Assembly: GCA_900547095.1 (NCBI GenBank)
Contig: URFG01000002.1
Span: forward strand, 62,001 to 126,000
DNA length: 64,000 nucleotides
Direction of reading: 5' to 3'
DNA from: an uncultured Oscillospiraceae bacterium
GTDB lineage: Bacteria; Bacillota; Clostridia; Oscillospirales; Acutalibacteraceae
The stretch's first letter is position 1, and every line of letters starts with the position of its first letter. The notes beneath the pieces were generated by a model that did not search any database, had not been told where the DNA came from, and was given only the letters and a program-made list of their open reading frames with translations. Both the position numbers and the translations under genes were made by a program. This document shows positions 40,924-50,398 of this stretch, one piece after another.

Positions 40924-43143
40924 TTGCCCGAAAACAGGGAAGATAAAGAAAAGCTTGTCGGAATAATCGAAAATATTACATATAGAAACGAAGAAAATTA
41001 TTATACCGTTGCAAATATCAAAAGCGGCAATGCTCACACCGTTGCCGTGGGTTATCTTCCTTTTGCCGCTGTGGGCGATAGTGTAACGCTGTATGGAAAA
41101 TACACCGTTCATCAGTCCTACGGCGAGCAGTTTTCAGTGGATAAATTTGAAAGATCCGTTCCTGAAAATTCGGCGGCGATTTTAAGATATCTTTCTTCCG
41201 GAGCGATAAAGGGTATAGGACCCTCAACGGCTGCCAAAATCGTGGAAAAATTCAAAGAAAAAACGCTTGAAATTTTAAAAGATTTTCCCGAAGAGCTCTC
41301 GGTTATCAAAGGAATTTCTCCCGAAAAAGCGCTTGCATACAGCGAAGAATACAAAAAACAATTCGGCGTGCAGGATATTATTTTTATGCTATCTCCTTAT
41401 GAGATCTCAATAGAAAAATGCTCGCTCATTTTTAAAAAGCTTAAAGCAGGAGCCGTCGATAAGATCAAAGCAAATCCTTATATTCTGTGTGATGATAATA
41501 TCGGGGTTTCTTTTGAAAAAGCTGAAATTATCGCTCAAAATTTAGGGTTTGATTACGACTGCTTTGACAGAATCAGCGCGGGAATTATTTATATTTTAAG
41601 AAAAAACCTGCAAAACGGGCATACCTGCCTGCCGGAAGATAAGCTTGTAAGCGTCGCTCAAAGACTGCTTATGGTTGAAAAAGAGAAAATAACAAGATCT
41701 CTTGATATACTCGTTGAAAATTTAAGGCTTATGCTTTATAAAAAGGAAAGCGATAATTTTTATGCTTTGCCGGAGCAATATTATGCCGAGCAATACATTT
41801 CGGCAAGGTTGAAATCTAACTGTAAAAATATCGATCCCGATTTTAAAATAGATGATCTTGAGCTTGATTATGTGGAAAATAAGATAGGCATTAAATTCGA
41901 AGAAATTCAGCGAAGAGCGGTAAAGCAGGCTTTTTTAAGCGGTGTTTTGATTTTAACGGGCGGACCGGGTACGGGAAAAACCACCACGCTTAATGCAATA
42001 ATCCGAATTTATGAAAACAGAAATGCAACTATCGCTTTAGCCGCTCCCACAGGCAGAGCCGCCAAGAGAATGACCGAGCTTACAGGTAAAGAGGCTAAAA
42101 CCATCCACAGATTATTAGAGGTCGAGTGGGGAAGTAACGATGAGCAAAGATTCTACAGGAACGAAAGAAATCCTCTTGACTGCGATGTTATAATAATAGA
42201 TGAGGCTTCTATGATCGACGCCGTGCTTTTCTCGGCGCTTTTAAAAGCGGTAAGAAGTACCTGCAGAATTATTCTCGTAGGAGATTCCGATCAGCTGCCC
42301 AGCGTTGGAGCAGGGAATATTTTAAACGATATTATAGCCTCGGAAAAATTCGAATCAATAAGGCTTAAAAAAGTATTCAGGCAGGCGGGCAAAAGCCTGA
42401 TAATAAGAAATGCCCACGCTATTATAAATAACGAAAAAGCGAATCTCACTTCCAAAAAGGATGATTTTTTCTTTTTAAAAAGAGCTAATTCGAATTCCGT
42501 TAATAATACTGTTTTAGAGCTTGCCTGCTTAAGGCTCCCTAATGCTTACGGCTTTGATCCGAAAAAAGATATTCAGATACTCTGTCCGTCAAAAAAATTC
42601 GAGTGCGGAAATGTGAATTTGAATAATCTTCTGCAGTCCTGCCTTAATCCTATCAAAAGCGGAGAAAAACAAATGTCTTATAAAGGCGTATTCTTCCGTC
42701 TCGGAGATAAGGTTATGCAGATAAAAAACAACTATGACTTAACATGGAAAAAGCCAAACGGCGAATCGGGCACAGGAGTTTTTAACGGAGATATCGGAAC
42801 TATTGTCGCAATGGACCATGCGGCGGGTTGTTTTGATGTTTTGTTTGACGATAGAATGGTTACATATTTTAAAACCGATCTTGCGGAGCTTGAGCTTGCG
42901 TATGCCGTTACGGTGCATAAAAGCCAGGGAAGCGAGTTTGAATGCGTTATTCTGCCGCTGTTTGATATTCCTCAAAAGCTTAAATATCGCAATCTTTTAT
43001 ATACTGCAGTAACAAGGGCAAAAAAGCTTTTGGTCATAGTCGGCAGTGAAAGAATATTTGAAGAAATGGCGGCTAACGACAGAAAAACTTTAAGATATAC
43101 TCTTCTCGGGGACTTTTTAAATGAAGATCAGCAAAAGAATTAA
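40924..43143 (+). CDS. recD2: RecD2-type ATP-dependent DNA helicase
   Basis: 739 aa from TTG 40924 (GGAAGTGA six bases upstream; GTG 40915 overlaps that site). An N-terminal OB-like domain and helix-hairpin-helix repeats (GAIKGIGPSTAAKIVEKF, ~95-115; ISPEKALAYSEEY) precede the SF1B helicase core with LTGGPGTGKTTTLNA (Walker A, ~346), VIIIDEASMID (Walker B), GDSDQLPSVGAGNIL, and a C-terminal AYAVTVHKSQGSEFECVILPL. RecD2 acts in DNA repair and replication-fork maintenance without RecBC. The comF gene overlaps its end by 23 bases. Confidence 0.96.
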   Translation: MPENREDKEKLVGIIENITYRNEENYYTVANIKSGNAHTVAVGYLPFAAVGDSVTLYGKYTVHQSYGEQFSVDKFERSVPENSAAILRYLSSGAIKGIGPSTAAKIVEKFKEKTLEILKDFPEELSVIKGISPEKALAYSEEYKKQFGVQDIIFMLSPYEISIEKCSLIFKKLKAGAVDKIKANPYILCDDNIGVSFEKAEIIAQNLGFDYDCFDRISAGIIYILRKNLQNGHTCLPEDKLVSVAQRLLMVEKEKITRSLDILVENLRLMLYKKESDNFYALPEQYYAEQYISARLKSNCKNIDPDFKIDDLELDYVENKIGIKFEEIQRRAVKQAFLSGVLILTGGPGTGKTTTLNAIIRIYENRNATIALAAPTGRAAKRMTELTGKEAKTIHRLLEVEWGSNDEQRFYRNERNPLDCDVIIIDEASMIDAVLFSALLKAVRSTCRIILVGDSDQLPSVGAGNILNDIIASEKFESIRLKKVFRQAGKSLIIRNAHAIINNEKANLTSKKDDFFFLKRANSNSVNNTVLELACLRLPNAYGFDPKKDIQILCPSKKFECGNVNLNNLLQSCLNPIKSGEKQMSYKGVFFRLGDKVMQIKNNYDLTWKKPNGESGTGVFNGDIGTIVAMDHAAGCFDVLFDDRMVTYFKTDLAELELAYAVTVHKSQGSEFECVILPLFDIPQKLKYRNLLYTAVTRAKKLLVIVGSERIFEEMAANDRKTLRYTLLGDFLNEDQQKN

Positions 43144-43843
43144 AAATTTCTTTTCGGAAATATTATCGGCCGTGTATCCGTATAAATGTCTTGCCTGCCG
43201 CGAAGTAACGGACAAGCCCGGTCTTTGCGACGAGTGCTTAAAAGACCTTGATATTATCGATCCTAAGAAAAGATGCTTAAAATGCGGCTGTGAAAAATCC
43301 GAATGTATATGCAATGCGAGAGTTTTCAGATTTGAAAATCTTGTCAGTCTTTACAGAAACAAGGGCAGCGCACAGGCGGCATATTACAGCTATAAGCTCG
43401 GCAAAAGAGTTACAAATGCCGAGTTCTTTGCGGAAAATCTCGCAAAGGCCGTTAAAACAGAATATGTAGGAATAAATTTTGATTATTTAACTTATGTTCC
43501 GTCATCTTTCCGCAGTATTTCAAAGCGCGGATTTGACCATTGCGGAAAGATTGCCGAAATTATGTCGGATAAGCTTAAAATTCCGCTGCTTGAAGTCTTA
43601 AAATGCAGAAATTTTAAAAAGCCGCAGCACGGCAGCAATCTTAAATCAAGAACGGAAAATGTTAAAAACAAGTATTACTTTACAGATAATATAAACGGCG
43701 GGAATATCCTGCTGTTTGACGATATAGTAACAACAGGCAGCACTCTTGACGAATGCGCCAAACAGCTTCTTATTGCAGGAGCGGATAAGGTTTATTGTAT
43801 TTCTGTTTTAAGGCAAACTAAAAAATCTGAAGACAAAGGGTGA
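43121..43843 (+). CDS. ComF family protein (phosphoribosyltransferase-like)
   Basis: 240 aa. The N-terminal zinc ribbon (CLACREV, CDECLKDL, CLKCGCEKSECIC) is followed by a phosphoribosyltransferase fold with YVPSSFRSISKRGFDHCGKIAE, KPQHGSNLKSRTENVKNKY and the PRPP loop LLFDDIVTTGSTLDECA. ComF is needed for DNA uptake in transformable Firmicutes; elsewhere its job is uncertain. The ATG lies inside recD2, and mreB starts 4 bases after the stop, giving a tight recD2-comF-mreB run. Confidence 0.93.
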   Translation: MKISKRIKNFFSEILSAVYPYKCLACREVTDKPGLCDECLKDLDIIDPKKRCLKCGCEKSECICNARVFRFENLVSLYRNKGSAQAAYYSYKLGKRVTNAEFFAENLAKAVKTEYVGINFDYLTYVPSSFRSISKRGFDHCGKIAEIMSDKLKIPLLEVLKCRNFKKPQHGSNLKSRTENVKNKYYFTDNINGGNILLFDDIVTTGSTLDECAKQLLIAGADKVYCISVLRQTKKSEDKG

Positions 43844-43847
43844 AAAA

Positions 43848-44870
43848 ATGGCTACAGAGATCGGAATAGATTTAGGAACTTCTAAAACCGTTATATTTTC
43901 AAGCTCAAAAATAGTTCTTGAACAGCCGAGTATGGTAACGGTGGACAGCGAAACCTGGGATCCTGTTTATTACGGTGAAATGGCAAAAAACACTTTGGGC
44001 AGAACGCCCGAAAGTCTAATATGTGTTTCTCCGATAGAACACGGAGTAATCGCCGATTACGATATAACTGAGCTTATGCTCAAAGAATATATGCAAAAGG
44101 CTTTCGGTAATAAAATAGTAAGACCTCAGATCATTGCGGCGATCCCTGCCGGACTTACAGAGCTTCAGCACCATTCTCTTGCAAATGCTGTGGAATCGGG
44201 CGGAGGAAGAAATATCACAGTTATAGAAGGTCCACTCGCCGTCGCTTTCGGACTCGGAATTGATTTTACCAAGCCCCACGGAACTATGATTGTGGATATA
44301 GGAGCAGGTACAACCGATATAGCAGTTATAACTCTCGGCGGAATTTCAGTGTGCGATTCTTTTAAAACAGCTTCTAATAATTTCGATTCGCAGATAATCC
44401 GTTATATAAGGAAAGAATACAATATAGAAATAGGCGAGCTTATGGCTGAAAATATTAAAAAGACCATAGGCGCGGTTGTTGAAAGACCTATCGAGATCGC
44501 TATGATGGCAAAGGGCAGAAATCTTTATACGGGTTTGCCCGAAAGCTTTGAGATAACGGCGTCGGAGGTTTTTGAAGCTGTGAGCGAGCCTGCCGTTATG
44601 ATCTGCGAAGCAATAAGATCGGTGCTTTCAAGGACCGATCCGGATCTTGTTGCGGATATTAATAAAGAGGGAATTTATCTTACAGGCGGCGGAAGTCTTA
44701 TTTACGGAATGAACAGGCTTATCGCCGATTATACGGGTACTTCCGTTCATATGCTTGAAGATCCCACGCACAGCGTCGTGCGCGGAGCGGCAGAGGCTTT
44801 AAAACATCCCTCAATGCTTAAAAATATCAATTATCAGTTAAGATCGATAAAAGAATTGACTTTTGAATAA
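43848..44870 (+). CDS. mreB: MreB-family actin-like shape protein
   Basis: 340 aa with GGGTGA upstream. The actin fold: IGIDLGTSKTVIF (phosphate 1), IAAIPAGLTELQ, VIEGPLAVAFGLGI, MIVDIGAGTTDIAVITLGG (phosphate 2), LTGGGSLIYGM and the C-terminal HSVVRGAAEAL. MreB/Mbl proteins form membrane-bound filaments that guide sidewall synthesis. The usual mreC-mreD partners are not next to it, so it could equally be an MreBH/Mbl paralogue. It is followed directly by the infC promoter. Confidence 0.92.
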   Translation: MATEIGIDLGTSKTVIFSSSKIVLEQPSMVTVDSETWDPVYYGEMAKNTLGRTPESLICVSPIEHGVIADYDITELMLKEYMQKAFGNKIVRPQIIAAIPAGLTELQHHSLANAVESGGGRNITVIEGPLAVAFGLGIDFTKPHGTMIVDIGAGTTDIAVITLGGISVCDSFKTASNNFDSQIIRYIRKEYNIEIGELMAENIKKTIGAVVERPIEIAMMAKGRNLYTGLPESFEITASEVFEAVSEPAVMICEAIRSVLSRTDPDLVADINKEGIYLTGGGSLIYGMNRLIADYTGTSVHMLEDPTHSVVRGAAEALKHPSMLKNINYQLRSIKELTFE

Positions 44871-44877
44871 AAAATGC

Positions 44878-44906
44878 TTGACAAAATATTCAAGTTGATG
44901 TATAAT
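44878..44906 (+). promoter_or_regulatory. SigmaA promoter of infC-rpmI-rplT
   Basis: Consensus TTGACA (44878-44883), a 17-bp spacer and consensus TATAAT (44901-44906). Confidence 0.93.
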
Positions 44907-44913
44907 TTTTAAG

Positions 44914-45057
44914 ACAATGAAGCAGAATTTACTTGTGTTCTCACCTGTGCGGCAAAAGGGCTGCCGGGTAAATATTTGAGATTATTCTTGATATTTTTTT
45001 GACGCAGGTAATTTATGCCTGCGTCTTAATTTTACTTAGCTTCGGAGGTGCTTTACA
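44914..45057 (+). promoter_or_regulatory. infC-rpmI-rplT leader (candidate L20-type autoregulatory leader)
   Basis: About 145 bases between promoter and infC. It contains cggc/gccg pairing (gtgcggcaaaagggctgccggg, about 44948-44969) and, after seven T, a hairpin gacgcagg/cctgcgtc (45001-45008 with 45018-45025) followed by ttaatttta, which looks like an attenuator. Leaders in this position in Firmicutes bind ribosomal protein L20 to stop transcription. The position fits, but I cannot confirm the L20-binding fold by eye. Confidence 0.6.
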
Positions 45058-45576
45058 ATCAGCAGCAAAGAATTATCAGTCAATGAAGGAATCAGATTTA
45101 AGGAAGTCAGAGTAATAGACTCTCAGGGTAACCAGCTCGGTATTCTTCCCTTGGATAAAGCGTTAGACGCCGCGTATCATCAGGATCTTGATCTTGTGGC
45201 GATTTCTCCTAATGCCAATCCGCCCGTATGCAAAATTATGGATTACGGAAAGTATCGCTTTGAGCAGGCAAAGAGGGAAAAGGAAGCCAGAAAAAATCAG
45301 AAGATCGTCGAGTTGAAAGAGATCCGTTTAGGTCTTAGTATCGATAAGCACGATTTTGAAACAAAAGGCAACCACGCTATAGATTTTCTTAAAAGCGGAA
45401 ATAAAGTTAAGGTTTCCATCAGATTTCGAGGCAGAGAAATGGGCCATCCCGAGATCGGCACGGATATTATGAATAAATTCGCGGAATATTGTTCCGAGGT
45501 TTGTTCGGTTGAAAAGCCTGCCAAAATGGAGGGCCGCAATATGCTGATGTTTTTAGCACCGAAATCGGGTAAATAA
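45058..45576 (+). CDS. infC: Translation initiation factor IF-3
   Basis: 172 aa when started at ATC 45058, with GGAGGTG seven bases upstream; the reading then begins with the initiator, SSKELSVNEGIRFKEVRVID, the normal IF-3 N-terminus. Starting at the first standard codon (TTG 45151) would remove the N-terminal domain. Non-standard start codons (AUU, AUC) are a known feature of infC and let IF-3 repress its own translation. The linker (FEQAKREKEARKNQK) and C-terminal domain (IRFRGREMGHPEIG) are intact. rpmI follows after 21 bases. Confidence 0.96.
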   Translation: MSSKELSVNEGIRFKEVRVIDSQGNQLGILPLDKALDAAYHQDLDLVAISPNANPPVCKIMDYGKYRFEQAKREKEARKNQKIVELKEIRLGLSIDKHDFETKGNHAIDFLKSGNKVKVSIRFRGREMGHPEIGTDIMNKFAEYCSEVCSVEKPAKMEGRNMLMFLAPKSGK

Positions 45577-45597
45577 GAATTACAGGAGGAAAACAAA

Positions 45598-45795
45598 ATG
45601 CCTAAGATCAAAACACACAGTGGCGCTAAAAAGCGTTTTAAGCTCACTAAAACCGGTAAGGTTAAGCGTGCTCATGCTTTCAAGTCCCACATTCTTAACA
45701 AGAAAACAACCAAGCGCAAGAGAAATCTTCGCAAAGTCGTATGCGCCGATTCTACAAATGTAGCGGCGGTCAAGAAAATGATCCCTTATAAATAA
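45598..45795 (+). CDS. rpmI: 50S ribosomal protein L35
   Basis: 65 aa, strongly basic: MPKIKTHSGAKKRFKLTKTG at the start and AHILNKKTTKRKR-like centre are typical of L35. AGGAGG lies upstream. It is part of the infC-rpmI-rplT operon. Confidence 0.98.
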   Translation: MPKIKTHSGAKKRFKLTKTGKVKRAHAFKSHILNKKTTKRKRNLRKVVCADSTNVAAVKKMIPYK

Positions 45796-45825
45796 GCGAT
45801 CGATCAGAATTGGAGGATACTTGAA

Positions 45826-46185
45826 ATGGCACGAGTTAAAGGTGCGTTAGCTACACGCAAAAGAAGAAAAAAGACATTAAAACTTGCCAAAGGTTATTTT
45901 GGCGCTAAATCAAAGCTTTTTAAAACAGCTAAAGAAGCCGTAATGAAATCAGGCAACTATGCCTATATCGGCCGCAGACAGAAAAAACGCGATTTCCGCC
46001 GTCTGTGGATCACGAGAATTTCCGCTGCCGCTAAAATGAACGGTATGAATTATTCTACTTTTATGAACGGTCTTTCTAAAGCAAAGGTTCAGATCAACCG
46101 TAAGATGCTTGCTGATATCGCGGTTAACGATCCCGCAGGTTTCACCACTTTGGTTAAAACTGCTGAAAAAGCTCTTGCAAAATAA
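45826..46185 (+). CDS. rplT: 50S ribosomal protein L20
   Basis: 119 aa: MARVKGALATRKRRKKTLKLAKGYFGAKS and YAYIGRRQKKRDFRRLWITRI match L20. It binds 23S rRNA early in assembly and in Firmicutes represses this operon through the leader. GGAGG is upstream and a terminator follows. Confidence 0.98.
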   Translation: MARVKGALATRKRRKKTLKLAKGYFGAKSKLFKTAKEAVMKSGNYAYIGRRQKKRDFRRLWITRISAAAKMNGMNYSTFMNGLSKAKVQINRKMLADIAVNDPAGFTTLVKTAEKALAK

Positions 46186-46192
46186 AGCCAAA

Positions 46193-46231
46193 TCGCCCGA
46201 GAATATATTCCCGGGCGACTTTTGATTTTTA
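46193..46231 (+). terminator. Terminator after rplT
   Basis: tcgcccg (46193-46199) pairs with cgggcga (46212-46218), followed by cttttgattttt. Confidence 0.8.
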
Positions 46232-46258
46232 TATCTTAAAAAACAAGGGGTGAAAGCT

Positions 46259-47032
46259 TTGAATTTTATAAGAATTTCTTCTAAATCAAATGCTGCTTTA
46301 AAGCATATTTCTTCTTTGCAGTCATCGGGGAAATACCGCAAAAAAAGCCGTGAATTCGTTATAGAGGGATTGAGAATTTGCGAAGATGCGGCGCAAAACG
46401 GGATAAAATTCACAGAAGTTTTCATTTCCGATTCTTTCGATTTGAAAGCGGATAAAAGATCAAATGAAATTCTGAAAAAGGCTGAAAAAATCTATATTGT
46501 TTCAGACGAGCTTTTTTTAAAAATTGCAGATACGAAAACTCCGCAGGGCATAATTGCCGCCGCTAAGTATCCGGAAAAAAGCTGTTCGGATATTTTATCG
46601 GGCAGATATGCAGCACTCATAGATCTTCAGGATCCCTCAAATATCGGTGCAATAGCAAGATCTGCAGAAGCGCTCGGGATAGACGGATTAATAATCAGCG
46701 GAGGCTGTGATCCGTATTCGCCTAAGGTTTTAAGAGCGTCTATGGGAACTATATTAAGAATTCCTGTTTTTCTGACGGACGATATCGTTTCTTTTGCTGA
46801 CAAATCAAAGCTTCGGTTATTCGCCTGCGTGCCCGATAAAAGCGCGGAAAATATCTGCAATGTGAATTTTGATAATAAAGATGTTATAATGATAGGAAAT
46901 GAAGGCAACGGACTTGATGAAGATTTGATCAATGCCGCCTTTAAAAAAATAACAATACCTATGAAAGGAAAAGCGGAATCGCTCAATGCGCCAGCCGCTG
47001 CTGCGATTTCGATGTGGGAAATGATGAGATAA
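46259..47032 (+). CDS. SpoU/TrmH family RNA 2'-O-methyltransferase
   Basis: 257 aa from TTG 46259, decided by AAGGGGTG, which would be inside a start at GTG 46250. The N-terminal substrate-binding domain (KYRKKSREFVIEGLRICEDA, ~25-100) is followed by the knotted SPOUT domain with LIDLQDPSNIGAIARSAEALGI, SPKVLRASMGTILRIPVF and the C-terminal knot IGNEGNGLDEDLI...IPMKGKAESLNAPAAAAISMWE. All three SpoU motifs are intact. The substrate is probably a 23S rRNA nucleotide (RlmB/TsnR-like), but the exact site cannot be told from sequence. dprA starts 1 base after the stop. Confidence 0.93.
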   Translation: MNFIRISSKSNAALKHISSLQSSGKYRKKSREFVIEGLRICEDAAQNGIKFTEVFISDSFDLKADKRSNEILKKAEKIYIVSDELFLKIADTKTPQGIIAAAKYPEKSCSDILSGRYAALIDLQDPSNIGAIARSAEALGIDGLIISGGCDPYSPKVLRASMGTILRIPVFLTDDIVSFADKSKLRLFACVPDKSAENICNVNFDNKDVIMIGNEGNGLDEDLINAAFKKITIPMKGKAESLNAPAAAAISMWEMMR

Positions 47033-47033
47033 A

Positions 47034-48293
47034 ATGCTTGAAGATTTAACTTACAGAGATGACAGATTTTATATTCTTCGCAATCTTTTGAGAATTCAAA
47101 GAGCGTTCGGCATAGGTACATCAAAAGCTTACGAAGCGTATAAAATCGTCAAGAAACAAAATCATCTTGCTTGCGACGCAAACACGGTATATTTAAAACT
47201 TCCCGAAAAGTATGCTAAGCAGTTTTATGATGTCAAAACAGAATACAACACGAGAATAATGCAGATCTGCATTAAAAACAACATCAATATCATCACTATC
47301 GAAGATGATAATTATCCTAAGAGATTAAAAGAATTATATTCGCCGCCGTTACTTTTGTATTATAAAGGAACTTTTCCCGATTTTGATAACCTGCCTGCTA
47401 TTTGCGTGGTAGGACCGAGAAAGGTCACCGAATTCGGAGCGAAATCTTCTTATTCGTTATCAAAGCGTTTGTCAAAAGCCGGGTTTCCGATAATAAGCGG
47501 TGCGGCAGTAGGCAGTGATTACTATGCACATAAAGCGGCGCTTGATTTCGGAGGATTTACTATCGGTGTTTTAGGCTGCGGTTTGTTATACGATTATCTT
47601 CCGCAAAATGCGGATCTTAGAAGAGAAATCGGTAAGAAAGGCTGTCTTATCAGTGAATATCCGCCGTTTTGCCAACCCGGCAAATTCACATTCCCCGTAA
47701 GAAACAGAATTATGGCGGCGCTAAGCGTCGGCGTAGTCGTAACCGAGGCGGGCGAAAAGTCAGGAGCAATAAATACCGCTCATCAGGCAGCAGACCTTAA
47801 CAAGGATGTATTTGTAATACCCGGCGGTCTTGATCAGCCGCAATATAAAGGGTCAAATCTTCTTTTAAGAGAGGGCGCAAGTCCTTTGCTTGAAGTAAAT
47901 GATATTTTCGAGTGCTACAGTGCAAAGTATTCGGATAAGATTAATATAGAAAACGCTTTCTCTTCGGATAGCGAAGCTTCGAAATTCGTTTATCCTCCGG
48001 AAAACTCGAAAATCAAGAGAACTTCAAGCGTTAAAACTCACGAACCTTATTTTGTTGAGGAAGAAAAACCCGATCTTTTACAAATTTTGAAAGAATCCTC
48101 TTTAGAATCTCTTTCAAAAGAAGCAAAAATAGTGTATAATAATCTAAATAAGCAGAAATTCACTGTTGATGATCTTATCGGTCTGGAAGTGAAAGATGAG
48201 GATATATTATCCGCTTTAACAGAACTCGAAGTGGACGGCTTTATCAAAGCCCTCCCCGGAGGGTATTACGAACGCCTATTTAAGGAGAAATAA
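47034..48293 (+). CDS. dprA: DprA (DNA processing protein A)
   Basis: 419 aa. The N-terminal helix-hairpin-helix/SAM-like part (~1-85) is followed by the Rossmann core with PAICVVGPRKVTEFGAKSSYSL, ISGAAVGSDYYAHKAALDFGG, TIGVLGCGLLYDYLPQN, SEYPPFCQPGKFTFPVRNRIMAALS and VTEAGEKSGAINTAHQAADLNKDVFVIPG, and a C-terminal winged helix (~360-415). DprA loads RecA on incoming single strands in transformation. With comF in the same window this suggests at least ancestral competence. It overlaps topA by one base (taATG). Confidence 0.97.
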   Translation: MLEDLTYRDDRFYILRNLLRIQRAFGIGTSKAYEAYKIVKKQNHLACDANTVYLKLPEKYAKQFYDVKTEYNTRIMQICIKNNINIITIEDDNYPKRLKELYSPPLLLYYKGTFPDFDNLPAICVVGPRKVTEFGAKSSYSLSKRLSKAGFPIISGAAVGSDYYAHKAALDFGGFTIGVLGCGLLYDYLPQNADLRREIGKKGCLISEYPPFCQPGKFTFPVRNRIMAALSVGVVVTEAGEKSGAINTAHQAADLNKDVFVIPGGLDQPQYKGSNLLLREGASPLLEVNDIFECYSAKYSDKINIENAFSSDSEASKFVYPPENSKIKRTSSVKTHEPYFVEEEKPDLLQILKESSLESLSKEAKIVYNNLNKQKFTVDDLIGLEVKDEDILSALTELEVDGFIKALPGGYYERLFKEK

Positions 48294-50398
48294 TGATGTC
48301 TAAATTAGTAATAGTTGAGTCACCGTATAAAATAAAAAGTATAAAAAAATATCTCGGTCCCGGATATGAAGTTATGGCTTCAAGCGGACATATAAGAGAT
48401 CTTCCTAAATCCAAGCTCGGAGTAGACGTTGACCACGGATTTAAACTTCAGTACATAAATATGCCTGATAAAAGGGAAGTTATAAAGAAGCTTCAGGAAG
48501 CCGCCGCCAACAGCGACAGCGTAATTCTCGCGACCGACCCGGACCGAGAGGGAGAAGCAATTTCCTGGCATCTTGCGCATATTTTGTCGCTTGATCTCAA
48601 TGATGAAAACCGTGTAGAGTTTAACGAAATAACTAAAACCGGTGTGGAAAAGGGTATTTCCAATCCCCATAAAATAAATCTTGACCTTGTCGACGCTCAG
48701 CAGGCAAGAAGAGTTGTAGACAGAATTGTCGGCTATAAGCTAAGTCCGTTTTTATGGAAAAAAGTTAAAAGCGGTCTTTCGGCAGGAAGAGTTCAGTCTG
48801 TAGCTTTAAGGCTTATAGTTGAGCGCGAGCGCGAGATCGAAAAGTTCAAAAGCGAGGAATATTGGAGTATTGACGCAAAGCTTTTAAGCTCAAGAAAAAC
48901 CTTTGAGGCTAAGCTTTACGGAACTAAGGACGGCAAAAAGATTGAGCTTATCCCCGATGAAAAATCGGCAAATCAAATCGCCGATAACCTCGATAATTGC
49001 GAATATATTGTTTCATCTATCAAAAAAGGAACGAGAAATAAGCAGCCTGCTCCGCCTTTTATCACTTCCACATTACAGCAGGAGGCTTCGAGAAAACTTG
49101 GATTTACAGGTCAGCGCACAATGAAGATAGCTCAGCAGCTTTACGAAGGAATTGAACTTGAAAATATCGGCGCAACGGGTCTTATAACCTATATGAGAAC
49201 CGATTCGCTCAGAATAAGCGAAGAGGCAAGAGCGGCGGCTAATAGCTTTATCATTAAAAATTACGGTGAAAATTATCTTCCCGCAAAGCCCAGATATTTC
49301 AAATCAAAAAGCGGCGCGCAGGACGCTCACGAGGCTATCAGACCTACTTCTGCCGACCTTACGCCCGATAGCATAAAGCAGTCGCTTACAACCGATCAGT
49401 ATAAGCTTTATAAGCTTATATGGTCGAGATTTATAGCGTCGCTTATGCAGGTTTGTATGCAGAATACCTGCGCTGTGGATATCACAGCCGGCGACTATCT
49501 CTTTAAAGCAAACGGCTACTCCGTTAAATTTGACGGATTTACGGCTCTTTATGAAGAGGGTAAGGACGACGACACGAAAGACGGCGCAGCTTTGCCTGAA
49601 ATGAAAGTGGGAGATTTTTTAAAGCTTAAAGAGCTTGAAAAAAATCAGCACTTTACTCAGCCGCCCGCGAGATATTCCGAGCCTACTTTAATCAAAGCGC
49701 TCGATGAAAACGGAATAGGAAGACCTTCTACCTATGCCCCGATAATTTCAAATATTTTACAGAGAAATTATATCGAAAGAGAAAAGAAAACTTTAAAGCC
49801 CACTCAACTCGGAATGGTTATATCCGATCTTATGGTTGAGTATTTCAAGAAAATAGTGGATGTTAAATTCACGGCAGGTCTTGAAAAGAAGCTTGATAAA
49901 ATCGGTTCGGGCGAGCTTGATTGGAAAAACACTATCTCCGATTTTTATGATGATTTTGATTCCATTTATAAAAAGGCGGAAGCTTCGCTTGACGGCAAAC
50001 GGGTAAAAGTACCGGATGTTGAAACCGATGTTGTTTGTGAAAAATGCGGAAGAAAAATGGTGCTTAAAACAGGCAGATTCGGGAAATTCCTCGCTTGCCC
50101 GGGGTATCCTGAATGCAAGAATACAAAGCCTGCTCCCGAAAACGAAGTAAACCAGCCGTGCCCCAAATGCGGCGCACCGCTTATAAGAAAAATTTCTAAA
50201 AAGGGCAAGAAGTTTTACGGCTGCTCAAATTACCCAAACTGCGATTTTGCTTCTCCCGGAGTTCCCACAGGTGAAATCTGCAAAGAGTGCGGCAGTTACA
50301 TTATTAACGGCCTTCGCGGCAGAAAATACTGTATGAATTCACAGTGCCCTTCAAGAGTTAAAAAATCCGAAAAAAAGAGTGAAAATGAAAAAAATTAA
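48293..50398 (+). CDS. topA: DNA topoisomerase I
   Basis: 701 aa; a second ATG at 48296 is an equal start candidate. The Toprim domain (KLVIVESPYKIKSIKKYLG, ATDPDREGEAISWHL), the active-site tyrosine in GLITYMRTDSLRIS (about residue 300) and IGRPSTYAPIISNI are all present. The C-terminus has three four-Cys zinc ribbons (CEKCGRKM..CPGYPEC, CPKCGAPL..CSNYPNC, CKECGSYI..CMNSQC). It relaxes negative supercoils. The dprA-topA-trmFO order is common in Firmicutes; trmFO overlaps its end. Confidence 0.98.
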   Translation: MMSKLVIVESPYKIKSIKKYLGPGYEVMASSGHIRDLPKSKLGVDVDHGFKLQYINMPDKREVIKKLQEAAANSDSVILATDPDREGEAISWHLAHILSLDLNDENRVEFNEITKTGVEKGISNPHKINLDLVDAQQARRVVDRIVGYKLSPFLWKKVKSGLSAGRVQSVALRLIVEREREIEKFKSEEYWSIDAKLLSSRKTFEAKLYGTKDGKKIELIPDEKSANQIADNLDNCEYIVSSIKKGTRNKQPAPPFITSTLQQEASRKLGFTGQRTMKIAQQLYEGIELENIGATGLITYMRTDSLRISEEARAAANSFIIKNYGENYLPAKPRYFKSKSGAQDAHEAIRPTSADLTPDSIKQSLTTDQYKLYKLIWSRFIASLMQVCMQNTCAVDITAGDYLFKANGYSVKFDGFTALYEEGKDDDTKDGAALPEMKVGDFLKLKELEKNQHFTQPPARYSEPTLIKALDENGIGRPSTYAPIISNILQRNYIEREKKTLKPTQLGMVISDLMVEYFKKIVDVKFTAGLEKKLDKIGSGELDWKNTISDFYDDFDSIYKKAEASLDGKRVKVPDVETDVVCEKCGRKMVLKTGRFGKFLACPGYPECKNTKPAPENEVNQPCPKCGAPLIRKISKKGKKFYGCSNYPNCDFASPGVPTGEICKECGSYIINGLRGRKYCMNSQCPSRVKKSEKKSENEKN

